Positions 37,121 through 45,644 of a DNA stretch of 59,235 nt are shown piece by piece (the first letter of the stretch is position 1; every line of letters starts with the position of its first letter). The stretch comes from Prosthecobacter sp. GTDB taxonomy: Bacteria; Verrucomicrobiota; Verrucomicrobiia; Verrucomicrobiales; Verrucomicrobiaceae. The DNA lies in NCBI RefSeq assembly GCF_029946185.1, contig NZ_JAQSEA010000068.1, positions 1 to 59,235 of the forward strand, written 5' to 3'. The translations under genes and the position numbers were made by a program. The notes beneath the pieces are model-generated. The model did no database searches. It was not told the origin of the DNA and saw nothing but the letters and a program-made list of their open reading frames with translations.

Positions 37121-38644
37121 CTATGGGCTCTTCTTAGCGGCGGATTTCCTGCCCGGTTTGCCCGGTTTGCCCGGTTTGCCCGGCTTGCCCGGCTTGCCCT
37201 GTGCCGCACGGCCGTTGGGCTGTGAAGGATCATACCCGGCGTTTTTCGTCGGGATCAGCGCTCCCACCTCTTTCTGCCAGGCCTGCAGTTCAGCGAGCAT
37301 GGCCTTCGCCCGTTCGGGCTCCTGTGCGGCGAGATTCCGGGACTCGCTGAGATCGTCCTTCAGATTGAAAAGCTCCGGCTGATCCTGCTCGAACCACTGG
37401 ATGAGTTTCCAGTCGCCACGGCGCATCGCTGCACCGGGCGCGCCGCCTTGGTTGCCGTAGTGGGGGTAGTGCCAGAAAAGAGCGCGCTCGGGCAGGTGCC
37501 CCTTGCCTTCCAGCAGAGGCCGCAGGCTCACGCCGTCGCTCTTCGTGGTCGGCTTGGTTCCGGCCACGTCCGCCAGTGTGGCGAAGAAATCGGGGCTGCT
37601 CACGGGTGTTTCCACCTCAGCACCCGGCTTCACCACGCCCGGCCAGCGCACGATGAGCGGTTCGCGGATGCCGCCTTCATACAGCCAGCCTTTGCCACCA
37701 CGCAGTGGCAGATTGGAGGTTGGCGAGCCCTCGCTGGTGCTCAGTCCACCGTTGTCTGAGGTGAAGATGACCATCGTATTTTTCGCGAGGCCGAGTGCGT
37801 CCAGCTTGGCCAGCACCTTGCCCACGGCGTCGTCCATCGCCTCCACCATGCCCGCATACACCGCGTGCTCCTGCACCAGGCGCACATCGCGGGGCTCCTC
37901 GCGGCCAAACTTGGGCTCCAGACCGAGTTTCTGGCGCTTGGCCTCATACTTCTTCTGCAAATCAGGACGCGACTGCAAGGGCGTGTGTACGGAGTAGAAC
38001 GAGAAAAAGGCAAAGAAGGGCTCGGTCTTGTGGGCCTCGATGAACTTGTTCGCCTCCGTGGCGAGTCGATCGGGCAGGTGCTCGCCGGGCGGGCCGTCGG
38101 GCAGGCGCGGATTGCCATAAGGCACGAAGTATTTGCCGGGGCCATAGGGGCCACCGCGATCAATGCCTCCCATGTTGATATCATAGCCCTGATTCTCCGG
38201 CCAGAAGCCCTCGGGGCCGAGATGCCACTTGCCTGCGAAAAAGGTGGCGTAGCCGGCGCTCTTCATCAGCTCGCCCAGCGTCACTTCCTCATGCGCGAGC
38301 CGGTCCGAATATGGAGCTGGCAGCAGCGGCGTATTGCGCTTCCAGCCTTCCGGCTTCATTGGCGCGCCGATGTAGTCGGTGATGCCCGTCCGCTGCGGCC
38401 AGCGCCCCGTTTGCAAGGCTGCGCGTGTGGGCGAGCAGACCGGGCAGGCCGCGTAGGCGTCCGTGAACAGCGCGCCATCTTTAGCAAGCCGGTCAATGTT
38501 CGGCGTTTCATAAAACGTGCTGCCATAGCAACCCAGATCGCGCTGGCCGAGATCATCGACGAGGAAGAATACGACATTGGGCCGGTCTGCGGCATGCAGC
38601 ACGCTGCCGAGGCAGCCGAGGAGGAGCAGTGATTTCCAGAACAT
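37121..38644 (-). CDS. Secreted formylglycine-dependent sulfatase
   Basis: A signal peptide (MFWKSLLLLGCLGSVLHAAD) precedes the sulfatase fold. Metal ligands are in NVVFFLVDDLG. The modification site is C70 in CSPTRAALQTGR, and C70 must be converted to formylglycine by a maturase not in the window. FTSDNGG holds further ligands. It would hydrolyse sulfate esters, most likely of sulfated polysaccharides, outside the cytoplasm. The C terminus carries five Gly-Lys-Pro units and a Lys/Ala tail, encoded by a 9-bp tandem repeat. The gene is divergent from aspS. Confidence 0.93.
   Translation of the reverse strand: MFWKSLLLLGCLGSVLHAADRPNVVFFLVDDLGQRDLGCYGSTFYETPNIDRLAKDGALFTDAYAACPVCSPTRAALQTGRWPQRTGITDYIGAPMKPEGWKRNTPLLPAPYSDRLAHEEVTLGELMKSAGYATFFAGKWHLGPEGFWPENQGYDINMGGIDRGGPYGPGKYFVPYGNPRLPDGPPGEHLPDRLATEANKFIEAHKTEPFFAFFSFYSVHTPLQSRPDLQKKYEAKRQKLGLEPKFGREEPRDVRLVQEHAVYAGMVEAMDDAVGKVLAKLDALGLAKNTMVIFTSDNGGLSTSEGSPTSNLPLRGGKGWLYEGGIREPLIVRWPGVVKPGAEVETPVSSPDFFATLADVAGTKPTTKSDGVSLRPLLEGKGHLPERALFWHYPHYGNQGGAPGAAMRRGDWKLIQWFEQDQPELFNLKDDLSESRNLAAQEPERAKAMLAELQAWQKEVGALIPTKNAGYDPSQPNGRAAQGKPGKPGKPGKPGKPGRKSAAKKSP
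37151..37200. repeat. 9-bp tandem repeat encoding Gly-Lys-Pro units
   Basis: GCCCGGTTT or GCCCGGCTT recurs about 5.5 times without interruption in the sulfatase 3' end. Multiples of nine keep the frame, so copy number can vary silently. Confidence 0.85.
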
Positions 38645-38758
38645 GGGGAAGGGGAACGACGCACCCGATGCCGACCTTGCCCCAAACTGCCGTTCTGGCC
38701 CTGCCTTCCCCCTTGCACCCAGGCCGAATCCGACGACTCTACGCGCCCTTTTTCAGCC

Positions 38759-40591
38759 ATGATCCCCAACGCCTACCGTTCCTTTCACTGCAACGCCGTC
38801 CGCTCAGAGCACATCGGCCAGACCGTCACACTCTGTGGCTGGGTGAATTCGGCCCGCGACCATGGCGGCGTCATCTTCATCGATCTGCGCGACCGCGAGG
38901 GCCTGACCCAGGTCGTGTTCCGCCCGGAAGAAAACGCTGAACTCGCCGCGCAGAGCCATCACCTGCGTGACGAAGACGTGCTGCAGATCACCGGCAAAGT
39001 CGCCGCACGTCTCACCGGCACCGAAAACGCCAAGCTAGGCACCGGCGAAATCGAAATCGTCGCCACCGAATTCAAAGTGCTCAACAAGGCCGATGTGCTG
39101 CCCTTCCAGCTCGACCGCGAGTTGTCCAACGAGGACATGCGGTTGAAGTACCGCTACCTGGACCTGCGCCGCGAGCGCATGAGCAAGAACATCCGCACGC
39201 GCCACAAGATCACCAACGCGGCACGCAACTGCCTCGACGCCGCCGGCTTCATCGAGGTCGAAACGCCGATTCTGAGCAACCCGACGCCCGAAGGCGCGCG
39301 AGACTTCCTCGTGCCTGCCCGCTTGAACCCCGGCCGCTTCTACGCGCTGCCGCAGGCTCCGCAGCAGTACAAGCAGCTCATGATGGTCGCTGGTCTGGAG
39401 CGCTACTTCCAGATCGCCCGCTGCTTCCGCGATGAAGATCTGCGCGCCGACCGCCAGCCTGAGTTCACCCAGATCGACATCGAAGCCAGCTTCATCGAGC
39501 GCGAGGACATCCTGAACCTCGTCGAAGGCCTGCTCGTGAAGATGTTCAAAGCCGGCACCGACCGCGACATCCCCACGCCCTTCCCACGCATGACCTATCA
39601 AGAGGCCATGGACCGCTACGGCTCCGACAAGCCGGACACACGCTACGGCAACGAGATCGTCGATATGGCCGATGTCTTCGCCAGCAGCGGCTTCAAAATC
39701 TTCCGCAGCACCATCGAAAACGGTGGCGTCGTGCGTGCCATCAACGCGAAGGGCTTCGCCGGCATCACCACCGGTCAGATGATTCGCCTCAACGAGATCG
39801 CCACGCAGGCTGGCATGAAGGTGAAGCAGCTCGCCTTCATCAAGGTCGAGCGCGATGCCAATGGCGTTCTTGAGTACAAGAGCCCGCTCTGGAAGTTCTT
39901 CAGCGAAGACGAGCAAAAGGCCCTCATCGCCAAGCTCGGCGTCGTGGAAAACGACCTGATTTTCTTCTATGCAGGCACCTGGCAGGAAGCCTGCGACATC
40001 CTCGGCCGCGTGCGCGTGGAGATCGCCAACATGACCGCGCTGACCAAGGACAGCACCGCCTTCAACTTCCTTTGGGTCGTCGATTTCCCGCTGCTGGCCC
40101 AGGATGCCGAAACGCAGAGCTGGGTGGCCGTGCATCACCCCTTCACCCGTCCGAAGACGGAAGACATCCCGCTCATGGACGCCGGAGAATACGGCAAGGT
40201 GCGCGCTGAAGCCTATGACGTGGTCCTCAACGGCTACGAACTCGGCGGCGGCTCCATCCGAATCCACGAGAAGGATCTGCAGGCCAAGATGTTCAGCGTC
40301 CTCGGTGTGAACGAAGAAGAGCAGGCCCACAAGTTTGGCCATCTGCTCGACGCCTTCCGCTTCGGTGCCCCTCCTCACGGTGGTCTCGCACTGGGTCTGG
40401 ACCGCATCGCCATGCTGGTGAGCGGTGAAGACAGCATCCGCGAAGTCATCGCCTTCCCGAAGAACAACCGGGGCAGCGACTTGATGACCGACAGCCCGAC
40501 GAACATCGACTTCAAGACCCTGCGCGAAATCTACATCCAGAGCACCTGGAAGGAGAAGACGGCGGCTACCGCGGCAGCGCCTGTGTCATAA
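38759..40591 (+). CDS. aspS: Aspartyl-tRNA synthetase
   Basis: The full bacterial AspRS is present: an N-terminal OB-fold (TVTLCGWVNSARDHGGVIFI), class II motif 2 (RYFQIARCFRDEDLRADRQP), the bacterial insertion domain, and class II motif 3 (GGLALGLDRIAMLVSGED). Length of 610 aa is normal. It is essential and likely in the core chromosome. The TAA stop overlaps the first base of a REP pair. The C terminus AATAAAPVS is poorly conserved. Confidence 0.97.
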   Translation: MIPNAYRSFHCNAVRSEHIGQTVTLCGWVNSARDHGGVIFIDLRDREGLTQVVFRPEENAELAAQSHHLRDEDVLQITGKVAARLTGTENAKLGTGEIEIVATEFKVLNKADVLPFQLDRELSNEDMRLKYRYLDLRRERMSKNIRTRHKITNAARNCLDAAGFIEVETPILSNPTPEGARDFLVPARLNPGRFYALPQAPQQYKQLMMVAGLERYFQIARCFRDEDLRADRQPEFTQIDIEASFIEREDILNLVEGLLVKMFKAGTDRDIPTPFPRMTYQEAMDRYGSDKPDTRYGNEIVDMADVFASSGFKIFRSTIENGGVVRAINAKGFAGITTGQMIRLNEIATQAGMKVKQLAFIKVERDANGVLEYKSPLWKFFSEDEQKALIAKLGVVENDLIFFYAGTWQEACDILGRVRVEIANMTALTKDSTAFNFLWVVDFPLLAQDAETQSWVAVHHPFTRPKTEDIPLMDAGEYGKVRAEAYDVVLNGYELGGGSIRIHEKDLQAKMFSVLGVNEEEQAHKFGHLLDAFRFGAPPHGGLALGLDRIAMLVSGEDSIREVIAFPKNNRGSDLMTDSPTNIDFKTLREIYIQSTWKEKTAATAAAPVS

Positions 40592-40778
40592 AGTAGCTTT
40601 GGTCCTGCGGAACAAAGAACCGCTCCGCCTCGCCCAAGACCACCGGTTCGCCTCAAAGCCTCTCAGCCGCAGTGCGGCAAGGAAACGCCATGCTTTGCAC
40701 AGCGTTCTTTGTTCGGACTACCGTGCCTCTTGGCTGTTTGCGGAGCGCTCCCTTGTTCCGCAGGAACAAGGCTACTTT
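40590..40778. repeat. REPIN copy B, between aspS and the RAYT gene
   Basis: AAAGTAG at 40590 is followed by a CTTTGGTCC...GGAACAAAG hairpin. The right end has CCTTGTTCCGCAGGAACAAGG then CTACTTT, ending at 40778. Length is 189 bp with interior CGGACTACCG and GGCTGTTTGCGGAGCG. The left end overlaps the aspS stop; the right end supplies the RAYT stop codon. Confidence 0.9.
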
Positions 40779-41425
40779 GGCTTCGCCCATGCGCGGTACT
40801 CCCCTTCCTTCAGGCGGGCCTTGATGGGATTTTTCAGGATGTACTCCCGAAACTTTTCCAGGCTCGCGGGGGTGCGCACGAGGTGGTCAAAGCTCTCCCA
40901 CTGCCAGAGCTGGCCTGTGCGTCCAAGCGCCTTGTTGATCTGCATCGCCGTGAAGTTCTTCCAGTTACGGCAGTGATTTTTCATCTCGCCGCGTCCTGAA
41001 ACTCCCACCAGCACATGCACGTGATTTGGCATGACAACAAAAGCCTCCAGTTCATACCGCTCGCCGTCAAAGTGCCGCAGGCTGTCCTCGACGATCCCGC
41101 CTAGCTCCGGCCTGCGCAGCAGGCATTCGCCGTGCCCCTCATCGAGCAGGGCATTCCAGCGCACCGTGAAGAGCTTGTGAAACTCCTGCCGTTCAGCCTC
41201 CGGCAGCATTTCAAACACCCGCTGCCAATCCTCGATGACAGGATCAATGCCACGTGTTCGCAGCCATTGGTCGCGTTCGACCTGCCATCGATCCATCACG
41301 GCTTTGGGCAGGGAATCCGCCGTGCGCCAGGTGATGAAGTAGAAGGCGTTCATCTGCTCCCAATGCGGCAGATTGCCCTGGCTGACATCCGTCTTCGCCG
41401 CAGGGGCAAAGAAGCGGTATTCCAT
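40772..41425 (-). CDS. REP-associated tyrosine transposase (RAYT, Y1/HUH family)
   Basis: The TnpA-REP/IS200-like HUH motif is FVVMPNHVHVLV, with H135 and H137. The candidate nucleophile is Y195 in FREYILKNP. An extended N-terminal region (residues 1-100) matches the RAYT subgroup rather than minimal IS200 TnpA. RAYTs nick REP hairpins at a 5' GTAG-type tetranucleotide and are single-copy domesticated genes rather than mobile ones. The gene lies between two inverted REP pairs; its TAG stop falls within the GTAG foot of copy B, and its start lies 11 bp from copy C. No Shine-Dalgarno is evident. Confidence 0.92.
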   Translation of the reverse strand: MEYRFFAPAAKTDVSQGNLPHWEQMNAFYFITWRTADSLPKAVMDRWQVERDQWLRTRGIDPVIEDWQRVFEMLPEAERQEFHKLFTVRWNALLDEGHGECLLRRPELGGIVEDSLRHFDGERYELEAFVVMPNHVHVLVGVSGRGEMKNHCRNWKNFTAMQINKALGRTGQLWQWESFDHLVRTPASLEKFREYILKNPIKARLKEGEYRAWAKPK

Positions 41426-41436
41426 CGCGAAGCGTA

Positions 41437-41627
41437 AAAGTAGCTTTGTTGCTGCGCAACAAAGAACCGCTCCGCCACATCCATGGCCATCGGTTCGCTG
41501 TAGATCTATCTTTTCCGCCGTGCGGCATGGGGTGCGCCGGGCTTCGCCTGTAGGTGGCAGGTTTGGCCTACCGGCCTCCTGGCTGTTTGCGGAGCGCTCC
41601 CTTGTTCCTCAGGAACAAGGCTACTTT
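41437..41627. repeat. REPIN copy C, between the RAYT gene and an ECF sigma gene
   Basis: AAAGTAG at 41437 is followed by CTTTGTTGCTGCGCAACAAAG. The right REP has CCTTGTTCCTCAGGAACAAGG then CTACTTT, ending at 41627. Length is 191 bp with interior CCTACCGGCC and GGCTGTTTGCGGAGCG. Its right foot encodes the last lysine and TAG stop of the adjacent minus-strand sigma gene. Confidence 0.9.
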
Positions 41628-42337
41628 CTCAGCGCCGCCATCAGCGCGTCCAGTTCCTCGCGCACGTCTCCTGCCTCTCCCACCGTCTGCGCGATCTCGG
41701 CTTTTACCGCCTCGCGGAATCTCTTCCGCAGGCGATGAATAGCCACCTTCACAGCCTCAATGCTCATGCCGAGTTTCGTGGCCGCATCAGCTTGAGGTGT
41801 CGCATCGGCTTCCGCCGTCAGCCAGGATTTTAGAGCATCAAAATGCGCTAATTTGCCATCCTCACGCATCTCAGACTCCAGACGTCCCAGTGCACGTGCG
41901 AGCAAGGTCAGCGCCCACTGGCGATCAAACGCTGCATCAGGTGCTTCGACGTTGACGTCAGCGATTTGCAGCCCTGCGCCAGTCGAGTCAGACACGCCGT
42001 CGATCACGGAATGAATCTGCCCACCGCCACGCTTGGCCGCATGTTCGCGATCACGCTGATTCGCTGCAAAGCGTTTCAAGACCATGAGCAGGTAGCTGCG
42101 AAATTTCCCACGCAAAGGATCAGCGCCATCAATGGTCCCACCCGCGAGCAGCTTGGCAAAGAAGTCATGCGCCAGATCCCGTGCCACATCCTCCGCACGC
42201 CCATCCCGCCGCAGAAAGGCCACCACCGGCGCATAGTACGCCTCACACAATTCGCTGAGCGCCGCCTTCGCCTGAGTGTCTCCACCGCGCGAACGGGAGA
42301 CGAGCGTCCAGCGGGTGTCGTGAAAGGAGGAGGTCAT
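41621..42337 (-). CDS. ECF-type sigma factor coupled to a Ser/Thr kinase
   Basis: Region 2 (LSELCEAYYAPVVAFLRRDG, DLAHDFFAKLL, KFRSYLLMVLKRFAANQRDR) and region 4 (TPQADAATKLGMSIEAVKVA, HRLRKRFREAVKAEI) are recognisable. It belongs to the divergent planctomycete/verrucomicrobial ECF groups that lack a dedicated anti-sigma factor and sit with Hanks kinases. Its ATG overlaps the kinase stop as ATGA, so kinase control by phosphorylation is a reasonable inference. The last two codons (AAG TAG) come from the REP element. Confidence 0.88.
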   Translation of the reverse strand: MTSSFHDTRWTLVSRSRGGDTQAKAALSELCEAYYAPVVAFLRRDGRAEDVARDLAHDFFAKLLAGGTIDGADPLRGKFRSYLLMVLKRFAANQRDREHAAKRGGGQIHSVIDGVSDSTGAGLQIADVNVEAPDAAFDRQWALTLLARALGRLESEMREDGKLAHFDALKSWLTAEADATPQADAATKLGMSIEAVKVAIHRLRKRFREAVKAEIAQTVGEAGDVREELDALMAALRK

Positions 42338-45300
42338 GGAAGCGGCGGCAAGATCACTTGATCAAACGTGACGGTCCGCACTTTGCGACTGCGAATCTGA
42401 AAGGAAGCCACCTCACGCAGCAAAGCTTTAAAATCGACTCGTTCCACCTTCGTGCTGCCACTGCTGCTACCGGAGCGGCCGGACGATCCCAGCCTGCGGC
42501 CGTCTTTGAGTATGGCAATCGCATCGTAGATCGTGCTGTCTTCTGCTGACTTGGACCAGGACACGAAAACTCGATGGTCTGGACTGTCTCCAATTGCTGC
42601 CAGGAGGCATTGGTCACCAAAGCTCATCCCCCCATGGTAGTCTGGGGGGAGCGTTGGACCTTTAGCCCATCTGCCAATGCTGTACCGAAGGACCACCCGC
42701 ACTGCTGAAGGCAGGCCACCACGCCTGCCAGGACTGATTACAACGGCCAGCAAGGATGGAGTAGGACGGTTAGAAGACCATGCGGTCCCACCGAATTCAT
42801 GATCCCGGTTCTTCAACTCCTGCCCATCTAAATCGGTGATCTCCACCTGGAGGCCGCTAAGAGGATCAAAGTCTGGATGCTCAAACCAAAGCTGCAGCCA
42901 GCAGCATTCATTGTTTTGATTGACGACTTGATGCTCAACTGAATGTGCTAGGAGAGGCTTGTACTCAAGCTCCGACACAGGGATTCCTTCCGTGGTGTAA
43001 ACAGGATTCGTGAAGTCTTGGCCATTCAAGGCCAGCCGCGTGAAACGCAGCACTGGCTGTTGATCCAGAGCATTAGCCGTCCCTTCTACCACCGGCGGGG
43101 GAGGCGCTGAAGCAGCACTGCCTGTTCCCTTCGTCGTCCCCGGCGAATAGTACGGAAACATCATCTTCCCGATGATCTTGTCCCATGGCATGAAGAACTC
43201 CTCCACACTGCTGCCACGTTTCAGCAGCAGTCCTTTCGTTTCGACGGCGACGACACGCGCGAGCCAGGTCTGACCGCTCTCATGGGCGTACGCGACGAGA
43301 TCTTCCGAAGCGAAACCGGTATCGAGCTTGGAAGCGATCCAACGACTTCCTTGGGCGACGCCGGGGACATTTCCATGGGGAATGGAATACGAGGCCCCGA
43401 TGAAGGCGCGGATGAAAAACATCAGCACGATCACTGGAATGGCGACTTCGATGTTACGAACGAGCCGATGAGGCTTGATGGCAGGACGCCCCACCGGATG
43501 CCGGTGCATCCACACCAGCGTGGATGCCACCGAGGCGGTAACGCCGACCAGAATCAGCGTGAGCGCTGCCCACGAGTAGGCGTCCTGATGGCGTGGCAGT
43601 TGATAAAAGCCCGCGATGCCTGCGGCGATGACGGTCAGCGACCAGCCAAAGAGGTGCTTGCCGAAAACGGCGTTCACTTCATACCAGCGTTCATCCGAGA
43701 CAAAGGTGGAAGGCAGCCGCACGCCGTAGAAGGAATTCATCGGCACCAGCCGCAGCCAGAGCGGCAGGCTGAGAGCGGCAAGCAAGAGGCCAACGATTTC
43801 GATCCCCGATGCGATGATCATCTGCGCGGTCATGCCTGCCGTGCCGGCATGGGACCAGTGGCGGGTCATCCAGACGAGCGCCAGAAACAGCAGGAGCGAA
43901 GCGGGCAGAAGCCAGAGAACGCGGGAGGGTCGCTCATGCCATGCTGTGGCACGCTGGGCACCACCCAGTGCTTCAAATTCGAGCTGCCTGCGCGCCCACC
44001 AAGGCACAAGCACGGATGGAAACAACATGGGCAACCAGATCCAGGCTGCCAGGAAGGCGCTTTGATCGGTGATCCTCACCAGCAGCAGCAGCATGGGCGT
44101 CATTTCCGCCGGTGTCTTCATCACATGAGGCGCATGGACCCGAGCACCCATGCCGCTCACCAGCGCATACACCTGACCGCCATACGCATTCACACCTGCC
44201 GCGATAGCGCCCACGGCATCCCAGCCCAGCGCAATGCCGCCAGTGGCCAGCAAGCCCACGCTCAAGCCTCCGAAGGCGAGCAGCAACGCGATGGCAACAC
44301 CACCCAGCGAGATCAAACCAACACTCAGCCCACCGAGCGCCACAACCCCGACGGCCATGCCACCACAGGCGAACAAGCCGCGCGCATAAGCTCCAAAGGC
44401 CACCACGCCGATGGCCCGGTCTCCGAAGGCAAAGAAGCCGCGCGCCGTGCGCTTGCTGCCCGTCGCGGGATCAATGCCATGCGCGACATGCAGCAGCGGT
44501 CTGCCAAACAGCGTGCGCTTGGACTTGTACTCAAAACTGCTGAAACGCATGGCCACCGAGTGCCGCATCTGCGGTGGCATGAAGGCGATGCCCTCGATCT
44601 GCGTTTTAAACTCGCCCGCGCTTTGCTGGCGCATGGCGCGATCTTTGGCCAGTGCACGAAACACGACCTCGTCCATGTTGCCGTTCACAGCAGATTTTTC
44701 TGACGGTGCTGCGAAACGGCCCAGCGGCAGCTCGCCGGTGAGCATCTCGTAAAAGACCACGCCGAGGCTGTAGATGTCCGCACGGTGGTCCACGCTGCCG
44801 GGCTGCTCGATCTGCTCCGGTGCCATGTAGGGTGCGGTGCCGAGCTTCGCGCCGCTTTGCGTGAGCATCATCCCGCCGTCGCCGTTTTCATCGAGGATCT
44901 TGGCGATGCCGAAGTCGGCGATTTTCACCCGGCCCTTCGCATCCAGCAGGATGTTCTCCGGTTTGATGTCGCGGTGCAGCACGCCCTGGCTGTGGGCGTA
45001 TTGCAGGGCCTCACACATCACGGGAATGATGTTCAGCGCCTGCTCGGGCGTGAAGCGCCCGGCACGCATGGCCTGCCGCAGGTTCACGCCATCGACGTAT
45101 TCCATGGTGAGAAAGCAGAAGCCGCCGCTCTCGCCAAAGTCATGCACGGTCACGATGTTGGGATGGCTGAGACGTGCGAGCACCCGCCCCTCACGCGTGA
45201 ACCGCTCCGGAAAGCCCGGCGTGGCCGCGAGCGACTTGGGCAGCACTTTGAGCGCGACGACACGATCGAGCTTCGGCTGCCGTGCACGAAACACCGCGCT

Positions 45301-45495
45301 CATCCCGCCGTGGCCGATGAGATCGAGGATTTCGAGATCAGGAAAAGCGGCGGCGATTTCCGCCAGCGATGGCAGATCCAGCCGGGACAGCGGCAGCGTG
45401 TCGGCACCACCGTCCGTCGGCATGGCGGCTGAGGCCATCAGGTCGGCGGGGTTCAGTCCGTGGAAGGGATCTGGGGAGGGCGTAGTAGAGTCCAT
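42334..45495 (-). CDS. Polytopic Ser/Thr protein kinase with Gly-rich membrane repeats and SdpI-like region
   Basis: From 45495 the protein starts MDSTTPSPDPFHGLNPADLM. The kinase domain has the glycine loop GHGGMSAVF, K83, HRDIKPEN with D176, DFG with D194 and YMAPEQ, so it is likely active. After it come repeated hydrophobic Gly-rich units (GVVAFGAYARGLFACGGMAV, GVVALGGLSVGLISLGG) of about 7-10 residues. Further membrane helices follow, including a segment like SdpI/YhfL (MNSFYGVRLPSTFVSDERWY then EVNAVFGKHLFGWS). The last ~330 residues are soluble and unassigned. It is translationally coupled to the downstream ECF factor. Confidence 0.88.
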   Translation of the reverse strand: MDSTTPSPDPFHGLNPADLMASAAMPTDGGADTLPLSRLDLPSLAEIAAAFPDLEILDLIGHGGMSAVFRARQPKLDRVVALKVLPKSLAATPGFPERFTREGRVLARLSHPNIVTVHDFGESGGFCFLTMEYVDGVNLRQAMRAGRFTPEQALNIIPVMCEALQYAHSQGVLHRDIKPENILLDAKGRVKIADFGIAKILDENGDGGMMLTQSGAKLGTAPYMAPEQIEQPGSVDHRADIYSLGVVFYEMLTGELPLGRFAAPSEKSAVNGNMDEVVFRALAKDRAMRQQSAGEFKTQIEGIAFMPPQMRHSVAMRFSSFEYKSKRTLFGRPLLHVAHGIDPATGSKRTARGFFAFGDRAIGVVAFGAYARGLFACGGMAVGVVALGGLSVGLISLGGVAIALLLAFGGLSVGLLATGGIALGWDAVGAIAAGVNAYGGQVYALVSGMGARVHAPHVMKTPAEMTPMLLLLVRITDQSAFLAAWIWLPMLFPSVLVPWWARRQLEFEALGGAQRATAWHERPSRVLWLLPASLLLFLALVWMTRHWSHAGTAGMTAQMIIASGIEIVGLLLAALSLPLWLRLVPMNSFYGVRLPSTFVSDERWYEVNAVFGKHLFGWSLTVIAAGIAGFYQLPRHQDAYSWAALTLILVGVTASVASTLVWMHRHPVGRPAIKPHRLVRNIEVAIPVIVLMFFIRAFIGASYSIPHGNVPGVAQGSRWIASKLDTGFASEDLVAYAHESGQTWLARVVAVETKGLLLKRGSSVEEFFMPWDKIIGKMMFPYYSPGTTKGTGSAASAPPPPVVEGTANALDQQPVLRFTRLALNGQDFTNPVYTTEGIPVSELEYKPLLAHSVEHQVVNQNNECCWLQLWFEHPDFDPLSGLQVEITDLDGQELKNRDHEFGGTAWSSNRPTPSLLAVVISPGRRGGLPSAVRVVLRYSIGRWAKGPTLPPDYHGGMSFGDQCLLAAIGDSPDHRVFVSWSKSAEDSTIYDAIAILKDGRRLGSSGRSGSSSGSTKVERVDFKALLREVASFQIRSRKVRTVTFDQVILPPLP

Positions 45496-45644
45496 GATAC
45501 CACCTGCATGGGGAAGATAGCGGCGGAGGTTACACACGATCATGCGGCCCAGGCCAGAAACTTCATCCCGAGGCGTGGAATCCCTTCTTGCAGAAATGGA
45601 GCGTCACCGTCACACTCGCCGTCCAACCCGCCCCAAGCTCAACC

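Noticed and set aside
37012..37233. Arg/Ala/Asn repeat open frame near the sulfatase 3' end
   Set aside because: It is the 9-bp Gly-Lys-Pro microsatellite read in another frame.
39035..40378. 447-codon minus-strand open frame inside aspS
   Set aside because: Shadow of a conserved synthetase.
43282..44703. 473-codon plus-strand frame opposite the second kinase
   Set aside because: His/Gln/Arg-rich antisense translation with no recognisable domain.
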